Source: Rhodopseudomonas pentothenatexigens
Lineage (GTDB): Bacteria > Pseudomonadota > Alphaproteobacteria > Rhizobiales > Xanthobacteraceae
Assembly: GCF_900218015.1 (NCBI RefSeq)
Contig: NZ_UFQQ01000016.1
Span: forward strand, 57,103 to 121,102
Length of the DNA: 64,000 nt
Direction of reading: 5' to 3'
Shown: piece after piece, positions 19,000 through 30,431 of the stretch
Layout: each line of letters begins with the position of its first letter
Numbering within the stretch: position 1 is the first letter of the stretch
Notes under the pieces: generated by a model
What the model was told of the DNA's origin: nothing
Databases searched by the model: none
The model's input: only the letters and a program-made list of their open reading frames with translations
Position numbers and translations under genes: made by a program

Positions 19000-20052
19000 C
19001 TACGGCGTCAGCACCGCGCGGCCGACCAGCTTGCCCTTCTGCAGATCGAGCAGCGCGTCATAGGCTTGCGGCAAGGTCACCTTGGTGACCGGGATCGGCG
19101 ACACCTTCTTGGCGCGGACGAGGTCAAGCAATTCCTGCGTCTCGGCAAGATTGCCGACGTAGCTGCCCTGGATGGTGATGGCGCGCATCGGGATGAACGG
19201 CAGCGCCCATGGCGCGCCGCCGCCGAACAGGCCGACGATCACCAACTTGCCGCCCTTGGTGAGACAATCGAAGCCGAGCTGCGCGGTCTGCGGATTGCCG
19301 ACCAGATCGAGCGCGCCGCGCACCGGACCTTTGGCGATGGCGGCGATCTGCGCCAGCGCGTCCGGCGATGCCGCGTCGACGGTTCCGAGCGCGCCGGCTT
19401 TCTGTGCCGCGTCGCGCTTGGCTGCGTCGATATCGACCATGATGGCGCCCTTGCCGCCCATCGCCTTGAGCAGCTCCAGCGCCATCAATCCGAGTCCGCC
19501 GGCGCCGACGATCACGATCGGGCTGTCGAGGCAGAAATCGAGCTTCTTCAGCGCACTGTAGGTGGTGATGCCGGAGCACGCATAGGGCGCCGCGGTCACC
19601 GGATCGAGGCCGTCGAGGCTGAGCAGATAGCGCGGATGCGGCACGATCAGTTCGTCCGAATAGCCTCCGTCGCAATACACGCCGAGAAACCGCGGCTTCA
19701 GGCACATGTTCTCGTCGCCGGCCTTGCAGACATCGCACTCGCCGCAGCCGATCCACGGATACACCAGCGCGACCTCGCCGATTTTGGCGTCCTTGGCGTC
19801 GGGTCCGGCGGCGACGATTTCACCGACGGTCTCGTGCCCCATCGTCAGCGGCAGCGCGACGCCGCGATCCTGCAGCGACAGCCGCTTGCGGCCGTGGCCG
19901 AGTTCGTAGCCGCCTTCCCAGATGTGCAGATCGCTGTGGCAGATGCCGGCGGCCTTGACGCGCACCAGCACCTGCGTGCCGGTCAATTCCGGCGTCGGCC
20001 GGTTGTCTTCGCTCAGCGGCTTGCCGAAATCGGTGACGCGAAAGCTCCTCAT
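19000..20052 (-). CDS. Zinc-dependent alcohol dehydrogenase
   Basis: The 350-residue medium-chain dehydrogenase has the catalytic-zinc motif GICHSDLHIWEGG, GHETVGE, and a structural-zinc cluster CGECDVCKAGDENMC. The Rossmann motif is GAGGLGLMALELL and the loop VDIDAAKRD suggests NAD(H) preference through Asp. It probably oxidises or reduces simple alcohols and aldehydes; the substrate cannot be read from sequence. The gene behind it on the same strand, an NMO-type flavoprotein, lies 79 bp upstream and may be co-transcribed. Confidence 0.9.
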   Translation of the reverse strand: MRSFRVTDFGKPLSEDNRPTPELTGTQVLVRVKAAGICHSDLHIWEGGYELGHGRKRLSLQDRGVALPLTMGHETVGEIVAAGPDAKDAKIGEVALVYPWIGCGECDVCKAGDENMCLKPRFLGVYCDGGYSDELIVPHPRYLLSLDGLDPVTAAPYACSGITTYSALKKLDFCLDSPIVIVGAGGLGLMALELLKAMGGKGAIMVDIDAAKRDAAQKAGALGTVDAASPDALAQIAAIAKGPVRGALDLVGNPQTAQLGFDCLTKGGKLVIVGLFGGGAPWALPFIPMRAITIQGSYVGNLAETQELLDLVRAKKVSPIPVTKVTLPQAYDALLDLQKGKLVGRAVLTP

Positions 20053-20131
20053 GGCGTAGTCTCCCGAGAGTGTTCTTGTTTATCGCCGAAGCATGCCACG
20101 GCGCCGCACGGCCGTCGATGGCCGGCGCAGC

Positions 20132-21094
20132 TTACGCCGCGTTGCGGAATTCGGCCGTGGTCTGCGCCACCAGTTCGGCGATCGGCACGATGCCGCTGAT
20201 GCCGGACGCCGAATGGCCTGCGCTCCAAATGTCGCGCCAGCGCTTCGGCCGATCCTCGCGTGCGCCGACGTCGATGTCCTTGCCGATATCGATGCCGCCG
20301 CGCTCCGGCAGATCGTCGGGGTCGAGCCCGGCGGCGACGATCGAGGGCCGCAGCATGTTGGTCTGTAGCCCGGTGAACGCTTTGGTGAGCAGGATGTCGT
20401 CGGCGCTCGCCTCCACCAGCATCGTCTTGTAGCGCGGATCGGCGAGGCTCTCTTCGGTGGCAATGAATTTGGTGCCCATGTAGCCGAGATCGCAGCCGAG
20501 CGTCGTCGCGGCGCGCAGCGCGACGCCGTCGCTGATGCCGCCGGCGAGCACGAGCACGCCGTCGAAGAATTGCCGCACCGCACGCACGAAGGCGAACGGA
20601 TTGAGCCACCCGGTCTGGCCGCCGGCACCGGCGGTGAGCAGCACCAGGCCGTCGACGCCGGCCGCCGCCGCGCGTTCGGCATGACGAATGCTCGCAACGT
20701 CGGCCAGCACCATCGCGCCGACATCGTGCAGCGGCGCGATCACCGGCTGCGGCGAGCCGACGCTGGTGATCACCACCTCCGGCCGATACTGCAGCAGCAG
20801 TTTCAGATCGTCGGCAAGCCGCGCATTGGAGCGGTGCACGATCAGGTTGGGGCACCACGGCGCAGCGCGCCGGCCGCTCGCCTGCTCGTGCGCCGCGATT
20901 CGGCGGTTGATCTCGCCGAGCCAGTCGCCGAGTTGTTCCGTCGTGCGGCAATTCACCGTCGGGAACGATCCGATCACGCCGCTACTACACGCCGCGGCCA
21001 CCAGGTCGACGCCCGACACCAGAAACATCGGTGCCGCGATCAGCGGCAAACTGAGGCGATCGCCGAAGCGCGCCAGACGGTCGGATGATTTCAC
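20132..21094 (-). CDS. NMO-family FMN oxidoreductase (2-nitropropane dioxygenase-like)
   Basis: The 320-residue TIM-barrel flavoprotein has LIAAPMFLVSGVDLVAAAC near the N-terminus, LTAGAGGQTG and VLAGGISDGVALRAA (phosphate-binding glycines), typical of nitronate monooxygenase-like NAD(P)H:flavin oxidoreductases. The true substrate is unknown. I chose the GTG at 21094 because it follows GCAGGAGGAA at good spacing. An upstream in-frame ATG at 21121 or 21127 would place that ribosome site inside the gene. Confidence 0.85.
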   Translation of the reverse strand: MKSSDRLARFGDRLSLPLIAAPMFLVSGVDLVAAACSSGVIGSFPTVNCRTTEQLGDWLGEINRRIAAHEQASGRRAAPWCPNLIVHRSNARLADDLKLLLQYRPEVVITSVGSPQPVIAPLHDVGAMVLADVASIRHAERAAAAGVDGLVLLTAGAGGQTGWLNPFAFVRAVRQFFDGVLVLAGGISDGVALRAATTLGCDLGYMGTKFIATEESLADPRYKTMLVEASADDILLTKAFTGLQTNMLRPSIVAAGLDPDDLPERGGIDIGKDIDVGAREDRPKRWRDIWSAGHSASGISGIVPIAELVAQTTAEFRNAA

Positions 21095-21205
21095 GGCAGT
21101 TTCCTCCTGCTCTGTTTGCATCGGCACTGGTTAGCCGTGCTAATGTCGTTGCCGAACATTGGCACGCCCAACAGCCGATGACAAAACACAAGGGAGACGA
21201 ACGCC

Positions 21206-22768
21206 ATGACTGCCGAGCTCAACGCCTTTCCGACCGCGGGCACGCAGACATTGCGGGCGCTGGCGCGCTATCCGTCGCGCACCGCGTTCGCCTGGCCCGG
21301 CGGTAGCCTCAGCTATCGCGGCGCCACCGACATGATCGGCAGCATCCAGAAGGTGTTCATGGGGCTCGGCCTGCCGCCCAGCACGCGCGTCGCGCTGCTC
21401 ACCGCCAATCGCGCCGAGACCTGGTGCGCCGGCGTCGCGGCGCAGCTCTGCCGCTTCGCCATCACCTGGCTGCATCCACTCGGCTCGCGCCAGGATCAGC
21501 TCGACCAGATCGAAGATTCCGAAGCCGCGGTGCTGATCGTCGACGCCGCGGCCTTTCTGGAGCGCGGCGGCGAACTTGCCGCCCAGGCCAGCGGCCTGCG
21601 CCACGTCTTCACCATCGGCCGTGCCGACTATGGGCTCGATCTGCTGATCGCGCTGGATCAGGCCGGCAGCGCCACGCCGCGCGACTTTGCGCGGCTCGAT
21701 GACGTCGCGGTGCTGAACTACACCGGCGGCACCACCGGCAAGTCCAAGGGCGCGCTGCGCCACCATCGCGAGAACGCCGGCTTCGCCAACGCGATCCTGG
21801 CCGATTTCGAGATCCCGTTCGATCCGCGCTATCTCACGGTCGCGCCGATCAGCCACGTCGCCGGCACCAAGGTGCTGCCGTCGCTGATCCGCGGCGGCAC
21901 CATCCACATGATGAAGGGGTTCGATCCCGAAGCGGTGCTGCAGACGATCGAGCGCGAGAAGATCAACTTCACGCTGTTCGTGCCGACCATGGTCTACGTG
22001 CTGCTCGATCATCCGTCGCTCGCCAAGGCCGATCTGTCGTCGCTCGACCTGGTGCTGTACGGCGCCTCGCCGATGTCGCCGACGCGGCTGGTCGAAGGCA
22101 TCGAGCGGATCGGCCCGGTGTTCTCGCAGCTCTACGGCCAGACCGAGTGCTATCCGGTGTCGGTGCTGCGCAAGGCCGATCACGATCCGAAGCAGCCGGA
22201 GCTGTTCTTGTCGTGCGGCTTCCCTATCGCGGCCTGCGATGCCCGGATTCTCGACGAGAACGATCAGGAAGTGCCGCTCGGCGAGGCCGGTGAGATCTGC
22301 GTGCGTGCCCCGCACGTGATGGCGGAATATTGGAAGCGCCCGGAGCAGACCGCCGAAACGCTGAAGAGCGGCTGGCTGCACACCGGCGATATCGCCAAGC
22401 AGGATGACCGCGGCTACATGTACATTCTCGACCGCAAGAAGGACATGATCGTGTCCGGCGGCTTCAACATCTTCCCGCGCGAGGTCGAGGACGTGTTGTC
22501 GACGCATCAGGATGTCGCGATGGTCGCGGTGGTCGGCGTGCCCGACGACAAATGGGGCGAAGCCGTCACCGCGGTGGTGGTCGCCAAGCCCGGCACCAAG
22601 CCCGACGAGCGCGAACTGATCGAACTGGTGAAGACCCGCAAGGGCTCGGCGCATGCACCGAAACAGGTCAAGTTCGTGCCCGAACTGCCGATGACCGGCG
22701 TCGGCAAGATCGACAAGAAAGTCCTGCGCGCCGGCTTCTGGGCCGGCCGCGACCGGATGGTGGGGTAG
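21206..22768 (+). CDS. AMP-dependent acyl-CoA synthetase
   Basis: The 520-residue ANL-superfamily ligase activates a carboxylic acid to its CoA thioester through an acyl-AMP. Motifs are LNYTGGTTGKSKGA (P-loop), YGQTECYPVSV, GWLHTGDIAKQDDRGY, DRKKDMIVSGGFNIFPREVE (hinge) and the catalytic lysine in GVGKIDKKVLR. It could serve fatty or aromatic acids; the pocket cannot be assigned here. AAGGGAGACG precedes the ATG. It is divergent from the NMO-type gene and convergent with ureF. Confidence 0.92.
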   Translation: MTAELNAFPTAGTQTLRALARYPSRTAFAWPGGSLSYRGATDMIGSIQKVFMGLGLPPSTRVALLTANRAETWCAGVAAQLCRFAITWLHPLGSRQDQLDQIEDSEAAVLIVDAAAFLERGGELAAQASGLRHVFTIGRADYGLDLLIALDQAGSATPRDFARLDDVAVLNYTGGTTGKSKGALRHHRENAGFANAILADFEIPFDPRYLTVAPISHVAGTKVLPSLIRGGTIHMMKGFDPEAVLQTIEREKINFTLFVPTMVYVLLDHPSLAKADLSSLDLVLYGASPMSPTRLVEGIERIGPVFSQLYGQTECYPVSVLRKADHDPKQPELFLSCGFPIAACDARILDENDQEVPLGEAGEICVRAPHVMAEYWKRPEQTAETLKSGWLHTGDIAKQDDRGYMYILDRKKDMIVSGGFNIFPREVEDVLSTHQDVAMVAVVGVPDDKWGEAVTAVVVAKPGTKPDERELIELVKTRKGSAHAPKQVKFVPELPMTGVGKIDKKVLRAGFWAGRDRMVG

Positions 22769-22814
22769 TTCTGATCACTCGCCGTCCTGCGGCGAGTTCT
22801 TGTAACCCACCGTC

Positions 22815-22913
22815 GTCATTCCGGGGCGCGCCGCCAGGCGCGAGCCCGGAATCTGACACGCAAACAACTTCGAGATTCCGGGTTCGCTTGCTGCGCAAGC
22901 GCCCCGGAATGAC
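22815..22913. repeat. Dispersed palindromic repeat, type A copy 3
   Basis: It has outer arms GTCATTCCGGGGCGC and GCGCCCCGGAATGAC and an inner pair around CCCGGAATCT / AGATTCCGGG. It occupies the 153-bp gap between the converging acyl-CoA synthetase and ureF, where it may act as a bidirectional terminator. Confidence 0.85.
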
Positions 22914-22921
22914 GATTGTTA

Positions 22922-23644
22922 CTACGACCGAAACAGCCGCGTGTACTGCGTCTCGTGGCGCAGGCTGGCGAGGTCGGCGCGGAAGGTGGCGGTGCCGAGG
23001 TCGTCGAGCGCGGCGATCAGCGCGCGGCTGCCGGTGGCGATCACCGCGGGCTCCAGCGCGGCGAGCACGCGCTGGCTGTCGGTCTGGCCGAGGGGAATCA
23101 ACCGCGCCCCGGCCGAAATCCAGTTCGACGTCACCGCGTGCAGGAAAGCGTGCAGCGTCGCCGGCAGCGGCACGCCGTGCGCGGCGCTGACGAGACCGAC
23201 CGCGACCGGATAGGCGATCGCCTCGCCGCAGGCCGCCACCGCACGGCCGAGGCCGTCGCTGTCCCACGCCTTGCGGGCGATCTCGATGAAGGCACGGCCC
23301 TGCGACAGCGTCTCGAGCTGCCGCTCCGCCGAGGTGACGAACGCCGCGGCGAGTTCGGCCACGGCGCACAGGCCGGCGTCGTGATGCCGCTCGGTGGCGC
23401 GATAGCCATGGCAGAGCAGCACCGCGTCGCAGAAGCCGGCGCCATGCTGCAGCATCGCGTCGAGCCAATCGCGCAAACTGGCGGCGTCGGTGACGTCGCC
23501 GGCCTCTACCGCCCATTCGATGCCGCTGGAATAAGAGAACGCCCCGACCGGAAACGCCGGCGACAGCCAGGTCATCAGCCGGAACAGCGCGGCGCTTTGC
23601 GCCGCCGGCAGCGGCTGCGCCGACGCCTCCGGCTCAGTGCTCAT
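22922..23644 (-). CDS. ureF: Urease accessory protein UreF
   Basis: The 240-residue protein works with UreD and UreG to load nickel and CO2 into urease. The N-terminal region [21 protein letters not shown] is the classic UreF signature. The C-terminus ([12 protein letters not shown]) is also typical. Its ATG lies 11 nt inside the end of ureE, so the two are coupled. No ureG follows: the gene is succeeded directly by a palindromic repeat and a convergent gene. Confidence 0.95.
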   Translation of the reverse strand: MSTEPEASAQPLPAAQSAALFRLMTWLSPAFPVGAFSYSSGIEWAVEAGDVTDAASLRDWLDAMLQHGAGFCDAVLLCHGYRATERHHDAGLCAVAELAAAFVTSAERQLETLSQGRAFIEIARKAWDSDGLGRAVAACGEAIAYPVAVGLVSAAHGVPLPATLHAFLHAVTSNWISAGARLIPLGQTDSQRVLAALEPAVIATGSRALIAALDDLGTATFRADLASLRHETQYTRLFRS

Positions 23645-24239
23645 GCTTGTGCGAATGGCCGTGCGAATGACCGCAGTGCTCGTCGTGGACGTGATCATCG
23701 TGGCCATGATGATCATGACCGCAGCCGCGGCCGTGATCATGATCGTGATGGGCATGACCGTGATGCCCATGATCGTGATGGCCGTGCGCCGCCTCGCCGC
23801 TGTCGTGCGCCGGTGCGTAGGCGCCACCTTCGGGGTCGAACGGCGCTTCGATCTCCACCACCTTGCCGCCGAGGCCGCGGACCATGTCGGCGATGACATG
23901 GTCGCGGCGGATGCGCAACGCCTTGGCCATGATCTGCGTCGGCAGATGGCGGTTGCCAAGGTGCCAGCCGAGCCGCACCAGATGCTGCGGATCACGGCCA
24001 CGGATCTCGAGCAGCGGCTCGGGCGCGGCGACCACTTCCACCAGCCGGCCGTCGTCGAGAACCAGCGCGTCGCCGCCGCGCAGCGCCACCGCCTGCTCCA
24101 GATCGAGCAGGAACGCCAAGCCCCGGGTCCCGGTCATCGCCATGCGGCGGCGATGCCGGTCGTCGAAATCGAGCACGACGGTGTCGGCCGGGGTGTCGGT
24201 CCAGCGATGCTGGCCGCGGACGGCGGTGGCGCGGATCAT
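23634..24239 (-). CDS. ureE: Urease accessory protein UreE (His-rich nickel chaperone)
   Basis: The 201-residue protein has an N-terminal peptide-binding domain, then the metal-binding domain ([15 protein letters not shown]). The last ~55 residues are extremely rich in His with Asp and Gly (for example [19 protein letters not shown]), plus two Cys, for nickel storage. AGGAGCC precedes the ATG. It overlaps ureF by 11 nt and starts 8 nt after the ABM-domain gene. Confidence 0.95.
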   Translation of the reverse strand: MIRATAVRGQHRWTDTPADTVVLDFDDRHRRRMAMTGTRGLAFLLDLEQAVALRGGDALVLDDGRLVEVVAAPEPLLEIRGRDPQHLVRLGWHLGNRHLPTQIMAKALRIRRDHVIADMVRGLGGKVVEIEAPFDPEGGAYAPAHDSGEAAHGHHDHGHHGHAHHDHDHGRGCGHDHHGHDDHVHDEHCGHSHGHSHKHEH

Positions 24240-24247
24240 GGAGGCTC

Positions 24248-24547
24248 CTATCTGGTGACGACGTTCGCCGGCGTGATGATCTCGATCTTCGGCGGCGCGG
24301 CGAAGCAGGTGACGGCGACGCGGCCGAACGTCTTCATGTGCTCGGCCTTGCGATGCGGCTCCAGCGCCTCGGCGTTTTCCCACTGCTCGACGAACACCAT
24401 CTTGCCGGGATCGGTGACGCTCTCGTGCAGGTCGTAGGCGATGTTGCCCGGCTCCTTGCGCGTCTCGGCGATGCAGGCTTTGGCGGCGGCGATCAGTTCG
24501 GCACGCATTTCGGGCTTCACGGTCAAAGTGGCGACGACATAGATCAC
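24248..24547 (-). CDS. ABM-domain monooxygenase-like protein
   Basis: This 99-residue single-domain protein has the antibiotic biosynthesis monooxygenase/YgiN ferredoxin-like fold ([33 protein letters not shown]). Relatives are quinol monooxygenases or cofactor-free oxygenases. It starts with GTG preceded by GGGAGGAA at 7 nt. It lies between ureC and ureE, only 8 nt before ureE, so it is likely co-transcribed with ureEF, although it is not a known urease factor. Confidence 0.8.
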   Translation of the reverse strand: MIYVVATLTVKPEMRAELIAAAKACIAETRKEPGNIAYDLHESVTDPGKMVFVEQWENAEALEPHRKAEHMKTFGRVAVTCFAAPPKIEIITPANVVTR

Positions 24548-24690
24548 GAATATTCCTCCCGGCGGTTTGTGTCTGCAAGGCCGGACATGGCGCCGGCGCG
24601 CCGGACATTAGGCGGATGCGGCGGGGATGCAAAGGGGTGGCTCGACGCTCGAGGCGCTAGTGAGCGCACAACGTCGCCACCCACACCACC

Positions 24691-24800
24691 GTCATCGCCC
24701 GCGCAGGCGGGCGACCCAGTATTCCAGGGAGTTCGTTGCGGAATCCAGCGCCTAAGGCGAGCGCTCTGGGATACTGGTCCCCCGCTTTCGCGGGGGACCA
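24691..24800. repeat. Dispersed palindromic repeat, type C copy 1
   Basis: The left arm GTCATCGCCCGCGCAGGCGG with ACCCAGTATTCCAG is answered by CTGGGATACTGGTCC and CCCCGCTTTCGCGGGGG. It fills the 306-bp gap between ureC and the ABM gene inside the urea island. Related sequence lies at 29519-29618. Confidence 0.8.
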
Positions 24801-24853
24801 CATTTGTTAGTGGAGTGGCGCTCTGCCCTACTCCGCTCTCATCCGCCCCGCCC

Positions 24854-26562
<1,709 letters not shown>

Positions 26563-26566
<4 letters not shown>

Positions 26567-27099
26567 AACACGGCCCTCCCGGACGAGGCGGTTTCGTCGT
26601 AGATGCGTTCGAGCCAGACGTTGACGCCGCGGCAACCCGCGACCACCTGGTCGGCCCAATCGAGATAGTCGACCAACCGGTCGCGCTCCCAATCGTCGGG
26701 CGGCGAAAAGATCAACGAGCGCAGATTGCTGATCTTGTCGGCGAGCTTGATCATCCGCGCCCGGCCGGTCAGATGCGGCGCGTGCTCGACCTGCAGCCGC
26801 TTGCGCGTCGCCTTCGGCAGCGTCTTGTCGTCGGTGCATTCGATCACCAGCGCAGCGACGTCCTCGCCGAACTGTTCGATCAGCTCGTCGCGCGTCGTGC
26901 CGGAATCCTCGACCGTGTCGTGCAGCCAGCCGGCGGCGACCAGCGCCGCGTCGGAGCCGTCGGTCGCCACCGCCAGCAGTTCGGCGACTTCGGCGAGGTG
27001 ATTGACATAGGGCTCCTTCGCCGCACCCTTGCGCCGCTGCCCGGCGTGGCAACGCGCGGCGAAATCCGCGGCGCGGGAGACGAGTACGAGATCGGTCAT
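26563..27099 (-). CDS. MESH1-like HD-domain hydrolase in the urease operon
   Basis: The 178-residue protein matches the RelA/SpoT-type hydrolase fold. It shows [16 protein letters not shown] with [10 protein letters not shown], the HD motif [28 protein letters not shown] and [14 protein letters not shown]. From memory these match metazoan MESH1 (HDDC3) closely, and that family hydrolyses (p)ppGpp and, in animals, NADPH. No synthetase domain is present. It starts immediately after the ureB stop (TAGATG), and its stop overlaps the ureC GTG, so it is locked into the urease operon. Function here is inferred. Confidence 0.85.
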
Positions 27100-27405
27100 C
27101 TACAGCTTGCCCATCACGTCGCCGCGGAAGCCGTAGATCGTGCGCTTGCCGGCGAGTTCGACGAGCTGCACGTCGCGGCTCTGGCCGGGCTCGAAGCGCA
27201 CCGCGGTGCCGGCTGCGATGTCGAGCCGCATGCCGCGCGCCTTGTCGCGGTCGAAGCGCAGCGCCGGGTTGGTTTCGAAGAAATGGTAGTGCGACCCGAC
27301 CTGGATCGGCCGGTCGCCGGTGTTCGACACCGTCAGCGTCACCGTGGCGCGCCCGGCGTTGAGCTCGATCTCGCCGTCTTCGATCAACAGTTCACCGGGG
27401 ATCAT
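27100..27405 (-). CDS. ureB: Urease subunit beta UreB
   Basis: The 101-residue structural subunit starts [19 protein letters not shown] and contains the signature [16 protein letters not shown]. It forms the trimeric urease with UreA and UreC. GGAGG precedes the ATG at close spacing. The stop is followed directly by the ATG of the MESH1-like gene, with no gap. Confidence 0.96.
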   Translation of the reverse strand: MIPGELLIEDGEIELNAGRATVTLTVSNTGDRPIQVGSHYHFFETNPALRFDRDKARGMRLDIAAGTAVRFEPGQSRDVQLVELAGKRTIYGFRGDVMGKL

Positions 27406-27422
27406 GTGACCTCCTTAGTTAG

Positions 27423-27507
27423 TCGTCCTCGCCGGGCTTGTCCCGGCCATCCACGTCTTCGCTGCGCAGCAAGGCGTGGATGCCCGGCACAAGGCCGGGC
27501 ATGACGG
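27423..27507. repeat. Dispersed palindromic repeat, type D
   Basis: The arms contain GCCGGGCTTGTCCCGGCCAT and CACAAGGCCGGGCATGACGG, with CCACGTCTTCGC opposed by GCGTGGATGCCCGG. It lies in the ureB-ureA gap, which is normally only a few bases long in urease operons. Confidence 0.75.
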
Positions 27508-27527
27508 GATGAGACGTCGTGCCAAAA

Positions 27528-27830
27528 TCATCGGATCGGCTGATGCACTGTGACGAGCTTGGTGCCGTCGGGGAATGTGGCTTCGACCTGGATGTCGTGA
27601 ATCATTTCGGCGATGCCGTCCATGCACTGGTCGCGGGTGATCACCTCCGCGCCGGCCTTCATCAGTTCGGCGACGCTGCGGCCGTCGCGCGCGCCCTCGA
27701 CGATGAAGTCGGTGATCAGAGCGATCGCCTCGGGATGGTTGAGCTTGACGCCGCGCTCGAGGCGGCGCCGGGCGACCATCGCGGCCATCGAGACCAGCAG
27801 CTTGTCCTTTTCGCGGGGGGAGAGGTTCAT
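27528..27830 (-). CDS. ureA: Urease subunit gamma UreA
   Basis: The 100-residue small subunit begins [20 protein letters not shown] and ends [13 protein letters not shown], both diagnostic. Length is normal. It lies 48 bp after ureD and 122 bp before ureB, with the type D repeat in the second gap. Confidence 0.96.
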   Translation of the reverse strand: MNLSPREKDKLLVSMAAMVARRRLERGVKLNHPEAIALITDFIVEGARDGRSVAELMKAGAEVITRDQCMDGIAEMIHDIQVEATFPDGTKLVTVHQPIR

Positions 27831-27878
27831 GAGGCACTCGATCGAATGAGCCTGGACTTGGTTTCGGCGTGACGCGGA

Positions 27879-28754
27879 TCAACTCAGCCACAACCGCGGC
27901 AGCGCGCGGCCGGCGGCGCGGCCGAGGACGGTCATCATGTCGGCGCGCAGCTTCGCGGCATTTTGGGCGCAGAACCGGGCCATTGCAAACCCATTCCACG
28001 CCGAAATCCCAACCTCGGAGCCGAACGCGTCGGCCGCCGCGCGCAGCCGCTCGACCAGCGCCGCATCGCCCGGCACGATCAGCGCCGTGCCGATCGCGAC
28101 GCCGCCGTTCATCACCGCGCGCCGGCCGAACAGGTTGCCGATGTCGCCATCGAGCCGGACGGTTTCGGCGAATACCAGCTTGCCGCCGCGCCGCATCCGC
28201 CAGCGGTCGACGAAGCGGCCGTGCCGCATCGTCTCGCCCATCGCCGAGCGGCCGAAGATCACCATCTCGGACAGCAGCAGCGAAGCGTCGTCCGCAAGCT
28301 CGATATCGATCCGGCGCTCGGCGCGGGCCTGGTCGAACAGGATGGTCTCCTGTGGCAGCCACGCCAGATGGCCGCCACTGGCGACCTTGAGGGTGATATC
28401 GAGCTGCGCGGCCGGGCCGTGGGTGCGATACACCTTCTCGGCCGCCGCCGTGGTCAGCGTCAGCCGCGCATCGGCCTGAACGTCGAGGCTGACGCTGAAG
28501 CGATCGCCGCCGGCAACGCCGCCGGCGGTATTGACCAGCACCGCCGACAGCCCCTCGCCCTCCGGCGACGGAAAGCGCACGCGCAGCGAGCCGGATTCGT
28601 GCACGGCGACGCGGCGGGTCGCGCCGCTATCCGCCCGCACTTCGACGGCAACTTCGCCGACTGCGCGATTGGCCGCAAAGGTCTGCGATGCCGTGGCGGC
28701 CTTGTCGGTCTGCATATCCCCTCGGCCGCGGCCGATCGGCCGCGCAAACGTCAC
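27879..28754 (-). CDS. ureD: Urease accessory protein UreD
   Basis: The protein (291 residues from the GTG at 28754) binds apo-urease and recruits UreF/UreG for nickel insertion. Signature regions are LVNTAGGVAGGDRF, TTAAAEKVYRTHG and LPQETILFDQARAERRIDIE. The GTG overlaps the urtE stop (GTGA), which supports coupling. An alternative ATG at 28715 (278 residues, MQTDKAATASQ) sits only 2 nt behind a GAGGGG and would give the more usual length. The choice is open. Confidence 0.93.
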   Translation of the reverse strand: MTFARPIGRGRGDMQTDKAATASQTFAANRAVGEVAVEVRADSGATRRVAVHESGSLRVRFPSPEGEGLSAVLVNTAGGVAGGDRFSVSLDVQADARLTLTTAAAEKVYRTHGPAAQLDITLKVASGGHLAWLPQETILFDQARAERRIDIELADDASLLLSEMVIFGRSAMGETMRHGRFVDRWRMRRGGKLVFAETVRLDGDIGNLFGRRAVMNGGVAIGTALIVPGDAALVERLRAAADAFGSEVGISAWNGFAMARFCAQNAAKLRADMMTVLGRAAGRALPRLWLS

Positions 28755-29446
28755 AACGCCATCTGCCGGCTGATCTCGGCGGGGTCCAGATTTGCGCGGT
28801 CGCAGGTGTATTTCACTGCGCCGCGGTCCATCACCGCGAAACTGTCGCCGAGCTCGCAGGCGAAATCGAGATATTGTTCGACCAGCACAATGGCGATGTT
28901 GCCGAGATTGCGCAAATACGAAATCGCCCGGCCGATGTCCTTGATGATCGACGGCTGGATGCCTTCGGTCGGCTCGTCGAGCAGCAGCAGCTTGGGCCGC
29001 ATCACCAGCGCCCGGCCGATCGCGAGCTGCTGCTGCTGGCCGCCGGACAAGTCGCCGCCGCGGCGGTTCAGCATCGAGTTCAGCACCGGAAACAGCGAGA
29101 ACACGTCGTCCGGGATCGACTTGTCGGCGCGCTTCAGCGGCGCATAACCGGTCTTCAGATTTTCCTCGACGGTGAGCAGCGGAAAGATCTCGCGGCCCTG
29201 CGGCACCAGCGAGATGCCGCGCCGCGCCCGCTCGTAAGGCTTCAGGTGCGAAATGTCGGCGCCGTCGAAGGTGATCGCCCCGGACGCGATCGGCTGCTGA
29301 CCTACCAGCGCGCGCAGCAGGCTGGTCTTGCCGACACCGTTGCGGCCGAGCACGCAGGTCACCTTGCCGGGCTCCGCCGCGATCGACACCCCGCGGAGCG
29401 CCTGCGCCGCGCCGTAGTACAGATTGATGTTGTCGACGGTGAGCAT
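28751..29446 (-). CDS. urtE: Urea ABC transporter ATP-binding protein UrtE
   Basis: The 231-residue LivF-type ATPase has Walker A GRNGVGKTSLLRAL, signature LSGGQQQQLAIGRALVMRP and Walker B LLLLDEPTEGIQPSII. The phrase DEPTEGIQPSII is typical of UrtE. The ATG at 29446 follows GAGGA at 8 nt; an in-frame TTG at 29461 lies too close to this site. Its stop overlaps the ureD start, linking uptake to hydrolysis. Confidence 0.95.
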   Translation of the reverse strand: MLTVDNINLYYGAAQALRGVSIAAEPGKVTCVLGRNGVGKTSLLRALVGQQPIASGAITFDGADISHLKPYERARRGISLVPQGREIFPLLTVEENLKTGYAPLKRADKSIPDDVFSLFPVLNSMLNRRGGDLSGGQQQQLAIGRALVMRPKLLLLDEPTEGIQPSIIKDIGRAISYLRNLGNIAIVLVEQYLDFACELGDSFAVMDRGAVKYTCDRANLDPAEISRQMAL

Positions 29447-29518
29447 CGATGGCGTCCTCAATACGTCAGTTCAGCGACGGCTCGCTTCAATTACACTGCA
29501 GTCGTCCTACCCACAAAC

Positions 29519-29618
29519 GTCGTCCCCCGCGCATGCGGGGGATCCAGTACGCCGCAGCGCTGCGATGTACACGCGACGCTCTGGAATACTGGGTCGTCCG
29601 CCTTCGCGGGCGATGACG
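29519..29618. repeat. Dispersed palindromic repeat, type C copy 2
   Basis: The left arm CCCCCGCGCATGCGGGGG with ATCCAGTA is answered by CTGGAATACTGGGTCG and CGCCTTCGCGGGCGATGACG. It sits in the 220-bp gap between urtD and urtE. It shares arms with 24691-24800. Confidence 0.8.
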
Positions 29619-29666
29619 GTTGAGACTGCGGAGACGCCGGATCAAACATGATTGGACGATTGCGCA

Positions 29667-30427
<761 letters not shown>

Positions 30428-30431
<4 letters not shown>

